Source: Perkinsus olseni (taxonomy: Eukaryota > Perkinsozoa > Perkinsida > Perkinsidae). From it: DNA of 23,304 nt. This document shows positions 9,701 through 16,943 of this stretch, piece by piece. Both the position numbers and the translations under genes were made by a program. Where the stretch lies: positions 1 through 23,304 of the forward strand of contig JABANP010000673.1 of NCBI GenBank assembly GCA_013115135.1, in the 5' to 3' direction. A model generated the notes under the pieces. That model had not been told where the DNA came from. It made no database searches and saw only the letters and a program-made list of their open reading frames with translations. Position 1 is the first letter of the stretch. Each line of letters starts with the position of its first letter.

Positions 9701-12451
9701 CGGCATAACAACGCCTTCTACATCACAACTTCTCTCAACGCATTCTACAACTCCTCTAACCTCTACTGAGACTCTCTTCCCTAAATCAAGCTCGAAGGAC
9801 CTTACACTGCGAACCATCAGCTCGGGAATATGAGCTGCTCCTCCTGAGCTCGCCGATGGAGGGCATCGCCTTATGTTGTCGGTGTGGGTACTCTCACAAC
9901 AGCCTCTAAACCTGCCCCGGCCTTCGAGGCCTACATCAACCCCAGGAATACGTGACCCTCGTGGCTGGTGATCGGCTTCTTCCCGACCCATACCCGATGA
10001 GTCCTCCACCACGCGTGGTGTGACCTCGGCTGATTCCCGATCCAGACCATCACGCGGCTTGGTTCCACAAACTGAGCTGACTGTTGACCCTTTCACACCT
10101 GACAACAGCGAAGACCCTGAAATCGCAGCTAAATCCAACGAACCTTCGACCTGACCACTCTCCAGGTCTGATGGATACCCTGAATACTGTCCATCCCCAT
10201 ATCGAGAACCAGACCAACATAACCAAGTGGGTACAAAGGGGAGAGTTTCACTCCATTCCCATCTCGAACTCCGAGCAGGGTTACCCTCAGAGACTCCTAA
10301 ATGGCGTCCGAAACCCGACGGTAGATGCGCCAAACCAGTACCAGCATAATCCACCTTTGTCGTAGAGTAAATTCGTAACCTTCCCTCCTCAACTGCGATA
10401 AGGTCGAAGGACCCTCCTGTCGAACCGCCGACAGTGAGAGATGTCTCCCCCGAGTGCGAAACCATACGCCTCCCGAGAGAACAGGGGGCACTGCACGAAC
10501 CCTCTAACGACCCCAGAGATTTTGGAGACTGACCAACATAACCATAGCGGTACAAAGGGGAGAGTTGAACTCCATTCCCATCCCAGGACTCGAGCAGGGT
10601 TACCCTCGATGCCATTTCTACGGCGTCAGCACTCCTAACCTCCGGCACCCTAGCTACAGGTACCCCGCGACTGGTAACGGAATTCCCTGTACAATTTCTA
10701 GGGCAATCTTGAGATGCAGAGTCTAGAATAGCCTTCCCAAGACCTATTTCATAAATTACAGGAGTTGAAGAACTTGGCGGGATAGGGGCCGTGGCCATGC
10801 TTATTCCATGACCATCTTGCTCACCTATCTCTGGAACGTCAGCCGGGACCAGCCGAGCGCGTTCTGGACTACTAACCCCTACCGGCCTATCGGAATAGTC
10901 GCAAGTTCCATCCGATAGACTCAGTCGACAATCACCCGGATAATGACTGCCGGTGAGATCACAGTTAGAGTAAGAGGTATAGCATTCATCACTAGCGAGT
11001 GGACCCCTCATCCACCTTTCTCCTATACCCCGACTTACTGAGTGGGTGGTACCCCTCCGACCCTTATCCCCGCATACCCTGGCCAAAGGCTGCGATGATA
11101 CTGTCATTGGATACCCAGACGACTGTAATACCCATAGGACGAGTCTCCACCAAACCATAAGGCATAGTCGTAACAGTACTTCTCTATCGTCATAATCCAT
11201 CCATCTGTGATCCCTTACATGACGACGACCCATTTGCTCACCCGTTGTCGACATTAAGGTGAGACTCAAAGATCCCTCTTGCGATGGCCCTTGAACATGA
11301 GGCACAGGACCTAGGCGTTTCAACCCGTGTTCCTTCGGACCATCCGGTGGGCCCTTGGTGACCTCAAACCGTCCCGATTCCCCGCACCCAACGGACTTCA
11401 ACCATTGCCGCAAGGTTGCCTGGCACCTATATAAAGGAGCGTATTTACCCAGACAGGGAGGGTTTTGCTGCGTTGCCGCTCGCAGCTGCCCGACTCTCCA
11501 CGGAGGGGCTCGGCTCCCGCCTTGACGGGCCATCCGGTCCACATCAGCCCAGGTTGTCGCCTTAGGAATCGCCAGTTCCACGCTGTCCGGTAGCGTCTCC
11601 TGTGAGTCCGCCCCGTAACAACGCTTCCCTAGGGGTTGAGAATCATCGTAGCATTCATCAACGCTGGAACCCTGCAAATCCTCAGTACCAACCGCGGCAC
11701 AAGAAGAAATGCAACCCCCAACGCAACGCTCCATACCACGTACATTCACACCCCCCTCCCCGAAAGGAAGCGACCCTCGCACTATTACGCTATGAGCCTT
11801 TCCCTCTTGAGGTTCTCCTTCTCCCAAGGGCGGGTCGGAGATCATAGGACCCACTTCCCTATGCCCCATATCGTCATAGCCAATACCCTCGGAAGTACCA
11901 TCACATCCACCATTATCCCCAGAACCTCCACCAATATCCTTAGTACCTTGTGGTAACTCGACCTTCCTACGCCCCTTCGCAACCTTCATGCTACGCTTCG
12001 GCGAAGGACGTACCTTATTTCCGGCTTTCCTCACTCCGGGAACCTGTTTCGTCACAGACAACGCCCTACTGTCTACGGACCTTAACCTTCTACGATCTAC
12101 TACATCACGTGGACCGCATACAGATACTGTTCCAGGACACTCTAAAGAATCCCGATCACAGGTCGGATCGATCCCGGTAGAATGAGCGCGTGGACGAGTA
12201 GGGACGGCACTATTACCCGAAGGAATAGAAAATGTGGATGGTGTAACCACAACCGAACCCTTGCCACGGCCGACTGCGTTCATACCGCGAGCCTTACAAC
12301 CCCAAGTATTAGTTGATCGAACCGACGGACCCTGCCTTGTACTGACGCGTGACGTATCCTCAGTGCACTTGTGAATAAGTCTCGGAGAACGGCGAACACC
12401 CTCTGATATGTGAGCGGCCTCACTACGTACTCCACTTCGCGTTAGAACCAT
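6773..12451 (-). CDS. gag-pro: Gag-protease polyprotein with very long N-terminal extension
   Basis: The first ATG is at 12451; the frame is open to at least 12523 (a GTG). From the ATG it encodes 1892 residues. The first 1000 or so are polar and low in recognisable structure. A serine/arginine-rich tract follows (about 1000-1140), then a CRGCGHRRC cluster near 1180. A helical capsid-like region lies around 1225-1350 (aromatic and leucine pattern of retrotransposon Gag). Three CCHC zinc knuckles (about 1455-1515: CFRCLKMGHSARNC, CLRCGSVSHKLDDC, CNRCGFPGHLAYTC) indicate RNA packaging. A retropepsin follows with FDTGAEVSLV near 1589 and a downstream LLLGCSTL. The last 40 residues (VEIPWSG onward) look like the start of an RT domain. 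The ATG lies inside the LTR repeat, an unusual arrangement. The N-terminal half may have little protein-level constraint, because a repeated DNA segment in it is read in two different frames. Confidence 0.85.
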   Translation of the reverse strand: MVLTRSGVRSEAAHISEGVRRSPRLIHKCTEDTSRVSTRQGPSVRSTNTWGCKARGMNAVGRGKGSVVVTPSTFSIPSGNSAVPTRPRAHSTGIDPTCDRDSLECPGTVSVCGPRDVVDRRRLRSVDSRALSVTKQVPGVRKAGNKVRPSPKRSMKVAKGRRKVELPQGTKDIGGGSGDNGGCDGTSEGIGYDDMGHREVGPMISDPPLGEGEPQEGKAHSVIVRGSLPFGEGGVNVRGMERCVGGCISSCAAVGTEDLQGSSVDECYDDSQPLGKRCYGADSQETLPDSVELAIPKATTWADVDRMARQGGSRAPPWRVGQLRAATQQNPPCLGKYAPLYRCQATLRQWLKSVGCGESGRFEVTKGPPDGPKEHGLKRLGPVPHVQGPSQEGSLSLTLMSTTGEQMGRRHVRDHRWMDYDDREVLLRLCLMVWWRLVLWVLQSSGYPMTVSSQPLARVCGDKGRRGTTHSVSRGIGERWMRGPLASDECYTSYSNCDLTGSHYPGDCRLSLSDGTCDYSDRPVGVSSPERARLVPADVPEIGEQDGHGISMATAPIPPSSSTPVIYEIGLGKAILDSASQDCPRNCTGNSVTSRGVPVARVPEVRSADAVEMASRVTLLESWDGNGVQLSPLYRYGYVGQSPKSLGSLEGSCSAPCSLGRRMVSHSGETSLTVGGSTGGSFDLIAVEEGRLRIYSTTKVDYAGTGLAHLPSGFGRHLGVSEGNPARSSRWEWSETLPFVPTWLCWSGSRYGDGQYSGYPSDLESGQVEGSLDLAAISGSSLLSGVKGSTVSSVCGTKPRDGLDRESAEVTPRVVEDSSGMGREEADHQPRGSRIPGVDVGLEGRGRFRGCCESTHTDNIRRCPPSASSGGAAHIPELMVRSVRSFELDLGKRVSVEVRGVVECVERSCDVEGVVMPANCTNVSLVLFPNLSNYVSSMSIEPADDARGSDHQEKGSKSTCSKDRDIIVHEELFGDTFKGRSAPVRVLKPNSGIDSNDKAKKDKKVTTTSVDGMDSSSSSVTSYEGSARGRKGGKGDHGRTSRTRYGDRGGRSDIGSQSRVKRNEGGGKSETKSRRSKDYSSESSSTDSSKGGRRAQRGQRSRRGREGIRRSRKRSSDSSSRSHHSFTRRRRNNGSDGSPSGSSSSESSSGGTGHSDASGRQRLTGGSTFRPRRRGRGQTEVCRGCGHRRCKKRSIILVKEFDTAEQVALRLKPSYRFRGGEDKRSGSAWLEEMEEKTEGHPYVVKYLWLKHHTEPHSWGRGDRGEYAPRNCQSEYGYYLRRVKKAFRKHYDTNEHLQKVQKELENCVQGKDTVDQFVKQLDTLSTELYYLGAAPLEYSLKWRLYVGLNSDRLRDKVEDYLEDIGISYEKFKRKVVAKAAKVKQISKVTQFEGPRPSYGARDGRSGSRERYGSREGYSGSRFRNSSVHSVGTEGAESEAEFEPKMLMAMGRDAAEIKCFRCLKMGHSARNCKAEQPAELESRCLRCGSVSHKLDDCRVNLERAKCNRCGFPGHLAYTCRTTPTAARRNGSPSPSKPRVPNPNASVHMVVRDKGSGSQDSSGDSPLEVHGLHVPMVLGRVILEGRSTTALFDTGAEVSLVTESMLKEVAPEKKLDTSNIPKVNVADGATLTIHGSVKLKVTAGSRSVIDHFVVTSDSLTVPLLLGCSTLAKLNTTIVLSEAGSKVQTNDQSAGNRVPSRVRFSDEVKYLTSVAPIKSSPPEESTRLQYQVSLIVSLVRESDPKLTCPTVEELQDGNSPWFSAIRPDAIGHPTTEGFSINNCGCQGEGNTSDQQEPTNGEGNPQAEGEKIDHRGQHKRGSDDEVKEGDDRGQREQEPEGLDSLPPWKVIPREWVYDHSAVLGRPIVEIPWSGNARPDFNYKQAANRGAASVKEVE
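10212..10608 (-). repeat. Imperfect direct repeat inside gag, copies in different frames
   Basis: About 78 bp at 10212-10288 recurs at 10531-10608, sharing gaccaacataacca, gtacaaaggggagagtt, ctccattcccat and gagcagggttaccctc. The copies are 319 bp apart, which is not a multiple of three, so the same DNA is translated in two frames of one ORF: VTLLESWDG in one copy and ARSSRWEWS in the other. Confidence 0.8.
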
Positions 12452-12760
12452 GACTACTATCAACTCAAGGTCTGAACTACTGGATATACAAGCTACCTTC
12501 TGACCAACGTAACGTGCGTGCACCGTAACTAGACGTCAGTTGCGAACCTCAACAGTGCAGTAAGTGAACCAGGAACTCTGTAGCGGTCCAGAGTTTAGTA
12601 CACTCAACTACCGAGAATGCCAGCAGCAACTCAGCGGAAGCTCAGCCTCAAACCTCACGCAACGCGCAAAGCACGCTAGCTGCACGCAGACACAATGTCC
12701 CGCGCACTTACACACTTAAGAACCCTCAACGTTGAAAGAATGCCACTGCGGTATCGCACA
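12235..12760 (-). repeat. 5' LTR
   Basis: This is the direct-repeat partner of 1-535. On the element strand it begins TGTGCGATACC at 12760, with flanking DNA from 12761. It should carry the promoter and polyadenylation signals, but none can be named by eye. The gag ATG (12451) lies within it. Its inner end cannot be fixed because the other copy runs off the window, so no primer-binding site is called. Confidence 0.88.
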
Positions 12761-12818
12761 GCGCTCGCCGCACTCGCTGCCGACCCGCGCATGGGGCCTA
12801 TTTCATAGGATTTCCTGA

Positions 12819-12934
12819 GTAAGGATGTCTTTAAGTTTAGGATCCTAACCTTAGGAATCCTTAAGTAAGGACAAGCTATTTCATAAGGTTGTCCTCACTT
12901 AACCTTAGGATCCTAAACTTAAAGACGTCCTCAC
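12819..12934. repeat. Inverted repeat arms (hairpin) within the MITE
   Basis: The left arm 12819-12851 pairs with 12902-12934 over about 33 bp with roughly four mismatches. The core gtctttaagtttaggatcc is the exact complement of its partner. The loop is about 50 bp. This gives the element strong foldback potential. Confidence 0.8.
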
Positions 12935-13214
12935 CCCAGGATGAGGACATCCTTAAAAGACATTTTGAGCACGATTTTTGGCGAAAATGAGCGTCACAGG
13001 GATTGATCCCACGCCCACACGGATTTCCGCTTGTCCTACTACCGTCAGACAATCTTGGTTCTTGGTTAAATTCACAATAATTTTGGTGGTCAATATATCC
13101 CTTTTATCGTCAATGAGGTTGTCATGTCGCTCTCACCCGGTGCCGTCAAAATACGTCACAGAGGTGTATCAAGACTTCAACAGCTGAGGTTTTGAATCAA
13201 AACTTTTTGATAAG

Positions 13215-13278
13215 CGAAAAAGAAGCATCACGAAAAATTCGCGAAGTCGAAAAAAAGCATCTCGAAAATTCGCGAAGT
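13215..13278. repeat. Two-copy tandem repeat of about 31-33 bp
   Basis: The units at 13215-13247 and 13248-13278 share the plan cgaaaaa..agcatc..cgaaaattcgcgaagt, and a third partial start follows at 13279. They lie inside the foldback element, beside the tRNA-like sequence. Confidence 0.75.
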
Positions 13279-13291
13279 CGAAAAAAGATAT

Positions 13292-13358
13292 AGGATGGAG
13301 AGCAGCAGGATTCGAACCCGGGAGCTATCAGCGGAGCGATTCGCGACTCTAATACCAC
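13292..13358 (-). ncRNA. tRNA-like sequence with Pol III B box (degenerate tRNA or SINE head)
   Basis: On the minus strand GGTTCGAATCC (13318-13308) is a perfect internal B box / T-arm, followed by an acceptor-like GCTCTCCA. An A-box-like TGGTATTAGAG (13357-13347) precedes it by about 28 nt. The T stem pairs only partly. I cannot form a proper anticodon arm or find the 5' acceptor strand, so a functional tRNA is unlikely. A tRNA-derived relic captured by the foldback element is the better reading. Confidence 0.35.
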
Positions 13359-13752
13359 TTTTCACGTTAGGATGCTCTATAAAGTACCTCGGGAGGTACT
13401 TTAGTAACGCGTCCTTAAAAACGCGTCCTAATGTTAGGAAATGTATCTTGTGAAATAGCTTCGACCTAACCACCCATCCTAACGTCCTTATCGAGGATTT
13501 CCTAACTTTAAAAGTCCTAGTGTCCTAACGTCCTACCCTAACGTAAGGAAATGGGCCTTGTGAAAGAGCTTAAGCCCGAAATCGCGTCCTAACCTCTTAG
13601 GATCCTAAGAAAAAACGTCCTATGAAATAGGCCCCTGGTTTCACGGGCATCCTTCTCGGCTTCGCCTCGGGGCGAGCGCGCTTTTGTTTCAGCATTACCA
13701 CAATTTCTCAAATTTCTGTTTACACTAAACTCAACGTCGGCAGCGTTTTGGA

Positions 13753-14895
13753 ATGATGGCCAGCTGTCTACCATTATCGGGTATTGTTGTTGTGGAGTTT
13801 GGTGGTTTGGCACCCGGGCCTTTCTGTGGGCTATTGCTCGCTGATTTCGGTGCTACGGTAATAAGAATAAATAAAATAAATGGTGGTGATGGTAATGATG
13901 TGTTGAATAGAAATAACAAAATTACTATTAATATTGATATTAAATCGCCACTGGGCGGTGGGGTGATACGACAATTACTAAAATCAGCAGACGTCCTCAT
14001 CGACCCCTTCCGTCCGGGGGTGATGGAAAAGATCGGATTCGGTCCGAAGGAGGTCTTCAATAATATCAACCCGCGGATTATATATGCTCGTCTGACGGGG
14101 TATGGTCAACCTAAAGATTCTCCTTCATGGCAATACGCCGGCCACGATATCAACTACCTCGCCGCCACCGGCGTTTTGGATATCTTACCACATCGACTTC
14201 CGCCGATTAGTATTTTGGGCAGCTTTGCTGGTGGTGGGCTTCTCTGCGCTTTTGGCATTTTATTGGCATTACGACGAAGGGACATCACCAATAGAGGGGA
14301 GGTTATTGACTGTAATATGGTACAAGGGGTGACGTATCTTTCATCATTTATTTTTGCCATGATGTCGAAAGATACTCCGTTCTTGAACGATCGAAAGGGC
14401 TGTGGTGGAATATTGAGATATGAGAGCCATTTTTATAATGTCTATGAGACGCTTGATGGACGGCATCTCGCAGTCGGGGCGATTGAACGAAAATTCTATC
14501 AACGATTCTTGAAGGGGATGGGAGTCGAAGATGATGAGGATTTTATTGTCGGTCATGTCGACTCGAGTCGATGGCCGCGGCTGATTGAGAGAAGTAAAAA
14601 TATTATCAAACAGAAGAGGTTGGACGAATGGATGGGAATCTTTGATCTGCGGGAATCCTGTGTATCTCCGATATTAACAATTGCCGAGGCTAAGAATAAT
14701 TCCAATTTATTCGTCAACGGACAAGCACTACCAAAACCCGCGCCACAATTGGATGGGGTCGTTGGAACGACGAAAGGCGGGGAGATATCTTCACGCACAG
14801 CGAAGATTCTGGATTATCTTAATAATGATGAAGTAGTGAAGGAGGCGACCAAGGCGGGCGTTGTTATTATGCCGAAGGTGAAGAGTAATCTTTGA
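13753..14895 (+). CDS. AMACR: Alpha-methylacyl-CoA racemase family protein (CaiB/BaiF CoA-transferase family III)
   Basis: This family interconverts (R)- and (S)-2-methylacyl-CoA esters in peroxisomes and mitochondria so that branched fatty acids can enter beta-oxidation. The single-exon frame of 380 residues has the usual length. Family blocks are clear: GLAPGPFCGLLLADFGA (19-34), DPFRPGVMEKIGFGP (84-98), GHDINYLAATG (130-140), FAGGGLLCAFGI (158-169), GEVIDCNMVQG (182-192) and VGAIERKFY (241-249). Catalytic His131 and Glu245 are kept. The aspartate expected just before FAGGG (Asp152 in the human enzyme) is Ser157 (codon AGC), so normal racemase chemistry is doubtful. The protein ends KVKSNL, with SNL a possible variant peroxisomal PTS1 signal. 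ATG codons at 13753 and 13756 are both possible starts. The A+T-rich codon use differs from the genes to the right. It could be an intact but changed paralog. Confidence 0.9.
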   Translation: MMASCLPLSGIVVVEFGGLAPGPFCGLLLADFGATVIRINKINGGDGNDVLNRNNKITINIDIKSPLGGGVIRQLLKSADVLIDPFRPGVMEKIGFGPKEVFNNINPRIIYARLTGYGQPKDSPSWQYAGHDINYLAATGVLDILPHRLPPISILGSFAGGGLLCAFGILLALRRRDITNRGEVIDCNMVQGVTYLSSFIFAMMSKDTPFLNDRKGCGGILRYESHFYNVYETLDGRHLAVGAIERKFYQRFLKGMGVEDDEDFIVGHVDSSRWPRLIERSKNIIKQKRLDEWMGIFDLRESCVSPILTIAEAKNNSNLFVNGQALPKPAPQLDGVVGTTKGGEISSRTAKILDYLNNDEVVKEATKAGVVIMPKVKSNL

Positions 14896-14922
14896 AGATT
14901 TAATATTTCATTTTATTTGGCG

Positions 14923-15110
14923 CTATGGTATCTTCGAGCATGTAAGATACGGTATAGGTTGGGCTGTGGTATCTTCAACCATGTAAGATACGGTATAGGT
15001 TGGGCTGTGGTATCTTCAACCATGTAAGATACGATATAGGTTGGGCTGTGGTATCTTCAACCATGTAAGATACGGTATAGGTTGAACTATGGTATCTTCG
15101 AGTATGTATC
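14923..15110. repeat. 41-bp minisatellite, about 4.5 copies, hairpin in each unit
   Basis: Units begin at 14923, 14964, 15005, 15046 and 15087 (the last partial). Each unit has gtatctt, a 9-nt spacer, then aagatac: a 7-bp perfect inverted repeat. The array starts 27 bp after the AMACR stop codon, so it probably lies in the 3' UTR or terminator region. Inner units are almost identical and the outer ones more diverged, as expected for unequal exchange. Confidence 0.92.
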
Positions 15111-15160
15111 TAGCAGTAAAGGTTAAACCTTTATGTTTTGACATAGAACATAGCAACTAT

Positions 15161-15179
15161 CATTGTCTTAAAGACAATG
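15161..15179. repeat. Short palindrome cattgtctt-a-aagacaatg
   Basis: A perfect 9-bp inverted repeat around a single central A, followed by a T-rich run. It could end transcription of the AMACR gene, but this is a guess. A diverged copy of the same segment occurs at about 15582-15626. Confidence 0.5.
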
Positions 15180-15254
15180 TCTTTATTTTAATCCTTTCGT
15201 GACCGTGCTGGCCTCATCGACCCCATTGGTCCCGTTCCCTCATCAGGGCACTGG

Positions 15255-15429
15255 TTCATACCGTACTTCCGGCGCATCGTCTCGTTATTACATCTCATAT
15301 CGCTATAAGCGTATTGTTCCCTCGTGCCGCAATGACGATCGGAGAGTTTATGGGATCTCTCCCCAAGGACTTACTTTTTCATACCATATTTCCGGCACAT
15401 CATCTCATTATTACGTCTCATATCACTAT
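15255..15429. repeat. Diverged duplication of 52 bp (15255-15306 and 15378-15429)
   Basis: The two 52-bp segments align without gaps and differ at seven places, all transitions: six are G to A or C to T in the second copy, one is the reverse. The intervening 71 bp are unrelated. Confidence 0.8.
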
Positions 15430-15468
15430 TAAGATATCAATCTTCTTCTATTAACCCTCTTATACACG

Positions 15469-15561
15469 GGCACTGTTAACGTGGGTTTTCGTCGTTTGGC
15501 ACTCGAGACCTTCTGTGGGTTATTACCCGCTGATTTGGGGACAACTGTGGTGTTTTGGTGA
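15469..15561 (+). pseudogene. Fragment of a duplicated AMACR 5' coding region
   Basis: Thirty codons from 15469 align without gaps to residues 10-39 of the AMACR gene at 13753, with 16 identities by my count, including FCGLL, the following AD, and the G and TV after it. The frame then meets a TGA at 15559-15561. The rest of the gene is missing: from about 15582 the sequence instead resembles the region just downstream of AMACR (15161-15205). A degenerate tandem copy with its body deleted explains both matches. Confidence 0.75.
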
Positions 15562-15626
15562 AGATGTGGTATGGCAATCCCCGTTGTCTTTAAAACAGTG
15601 TCTTCACTTTGTTTCCTGCGTGACCG

Positions 15627-15939
15627 GAGACTAACCTCGGTTATGCTTCTTCAACTTCTCGAGCGTCATATTTTCCAGGGTTGAGTTCTCCTCATATTGG
15701 GTGTGGATCCGGTCACTTCCTTCATTTGATATATAGCAGTTTAAGCCTTACCTAATGCTCACTGCATCGTCCTGATGACACCCTCTTCTCGGACGAGATC
15801 GGGCAGGCGGTCGACGGAGGGACTGGTACTAGGGAGGGGCAACCAGCGCGTCTCAGGGTTTCTCTGTCCCTCGCCAATTTCTTTTCTTGTCGCTGATCAC
15901 CAACCTCGTAACGCCTGGGAGTAACTCGATCCTTGTGTG
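15627..15939. other. Intergenic stretch, nothing clear
   Basis: No repeat or convincing coding exon. A 47-codon plus-strand frame from an ATG at 15773 and a minus-strand frame at 15967-15752 overlap each other, and neither is supported by context. Confidence 0.4.
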
Positions 15940-16714
15940 ATGCAGAATCGAAGATATCCAGATCCAATAATAATTAATAGGCGTTTCACTCACGCATTCG
16001 GTAAGACATACGTGCCAATTCTTAATCGGTCTTAGGTTTAGCTTTGAAAAATCGACATCCTGCTGGAGGGAAGGATGTTAGGAAATTAGCGTATACTCCC
16101 CCAACCCGAAACGGGCTAGTCTGAAATGTTCCTTCAAGCGTGCTGTCCGAGCGTTACTGCTGAGATCATCTTCGTCAGAGGCAAGACTCCGTCACATCTA
16201 CGGACGGAGTGCGCACTTACAGAGACCGTTCCACCTCTTTGCCTGTCATACCGACATCACGGAGGTGCAAGACGGGTGAGGCGAGTCCCTATCCTTCCCT
16301 TATTAGATCGTAGAGTGCAGGGTTTGAATTAGTCGGCGGTCTTGGTTGTACGATCATCGCATTTTCCCTTGCCGACCGGAAGGGACATTACGGAGATCGC
16401 AAATCGAAGTGAAGATAATTTCGGCGACTTCGGTCCTTCAGTCGGGCATAGGGAAGTGCTGGTTGGGGCCGGCATAGAGATGTTTCTGTTACACTGCGAG
16501 CTCGTTGCTCGTCCATTGACCGAAGCTTGATGCAGCACTTCAACCGAACGATTGGGGCAAAATAGTAATTCTTAGTGGAAATAGGACAGTCGTTCAAGGT
16601 CATCATCAGTACTCGCTCGTCCTTGAAAACGATCCCACAACCACAGTAACGGTCAAGTGGATGGCGAAGGCAGTTGTAGATGTAAATTACATGCATACAC
16701 TAGTCGTAGAGTAG
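15940..16714 (+). CDS. Unrecognised multi-exon gene, provisional model
   Basis: Exon 1 is 15940-16000 (ATG, phase 1, donor G|gtaaga). A 35-nt intron (16001-16035) leads to an exon at 16036-16275 with donor gtgagg. In this exon the frame changes by one base at the AAA run 16109-16111; one missing A would join both halves. Further coding-like blocks follow: one from about 16333, one ending at the AAAA run 16559-16562, and one up to a TAG at 16712-16714 containing SLVLENDPTTTVTVKWMAK. These blocks need one more single-base correction at the AAAA run. I recognise no domain. The last block has a beta-strand-like alternation but I cannot assign a fold. It may continue into the coiled-coil exons at 16944-17380. 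Confidence 0.45.
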
Positions 16715-16943
16715 CTGGGTTGATTGCTTTTCTACATGCTCATTAGAAGTCCGTGGCGTTCTCATTTCAGATAGTGGCGGGTCGTCTTCTTTCCATCGTG
16801 AGAAGTCGGTCACTCGCGACCTGCCAACATCACCGCCCCTTCCGTCGTTGTTGCTTCGAGGACCAAGATCATCCCGAACGGCCATTGAGGTTCGAACCAT
16901 GGGCGGGTAAAATCGATCAGCTGATCGATTTCGCTATTCGCAG

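Larger units (their letters stand above)
1..12760 (-). mobile_element. BEL/Pao-like LTR retrotransposon, nearly full length
   Basis: The element is bounded by two near-identical direct repeats (1-535 and 12235-12760). Between them, all on the minus strand, lie gag-protease, pol and a third ORF. The order protease, RT, RNase H, integrase excludes Ty1/copia. The RT has a VDD active site and is followed by a block containing SSLYDPMGLL, which resembles the conserved segment after the RT in BEL/Pao pol; this is why I prefer BEL/Pao to Ty3/gypsy. The right end is sharp: on the minus strand the LTR begins TGTGCG at 12760 and flanking DNA begins at 12761. The left end is cut by the window, so no target-site duplication can be checked. 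ORFs of 1892, 1390 and 437 codons without internal stops suggest a young copy. Confidence 0.9.
12793..13635. mobile_element. Non-coding foldback/MITE-like element with 18-bp terminal inverted repeats
   Basis: The sequence ggggcctatttcatagga at 12793-12810 is the exact reverse complement of 13618-13635. Inside, TTAGGATCCTAA occurs three times (12837-12848, 12905-12916, 13597-13608), along with many cctaac/gttagg-type words and related blocks around 13436-13465 and 13545-13573. No ORF or transposase is present, so movement would depend on an enzyme encoded elsewhere. No obvious target-site duplication flanks the ends. The class is unknown; the element sits between the LTR element and the AMACR gene promoter. 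Confidence 0.65.

Noticed and set aside
13299..13370. Functional tRNA gene
   Set aside because: No 5' acceptor strand or proper anticodon arm can be formed; only the T-arm/B box is well preserved.
14923..15110. CRISPR-like array
   Set aside because: The units are directly adjacent 41-bp tandem repeats with no unique spacers, in a eukaryotic setting; it is a minisatellite.
16480..16710. Resemblance of the block containing VTVKWMAK to an Argonaute N-domain or an MSP/PapD-like domain
   Set aside because: The similarity is a short beta-strand pattern only; no other Argonaute or MSP landmarks are found nearby.
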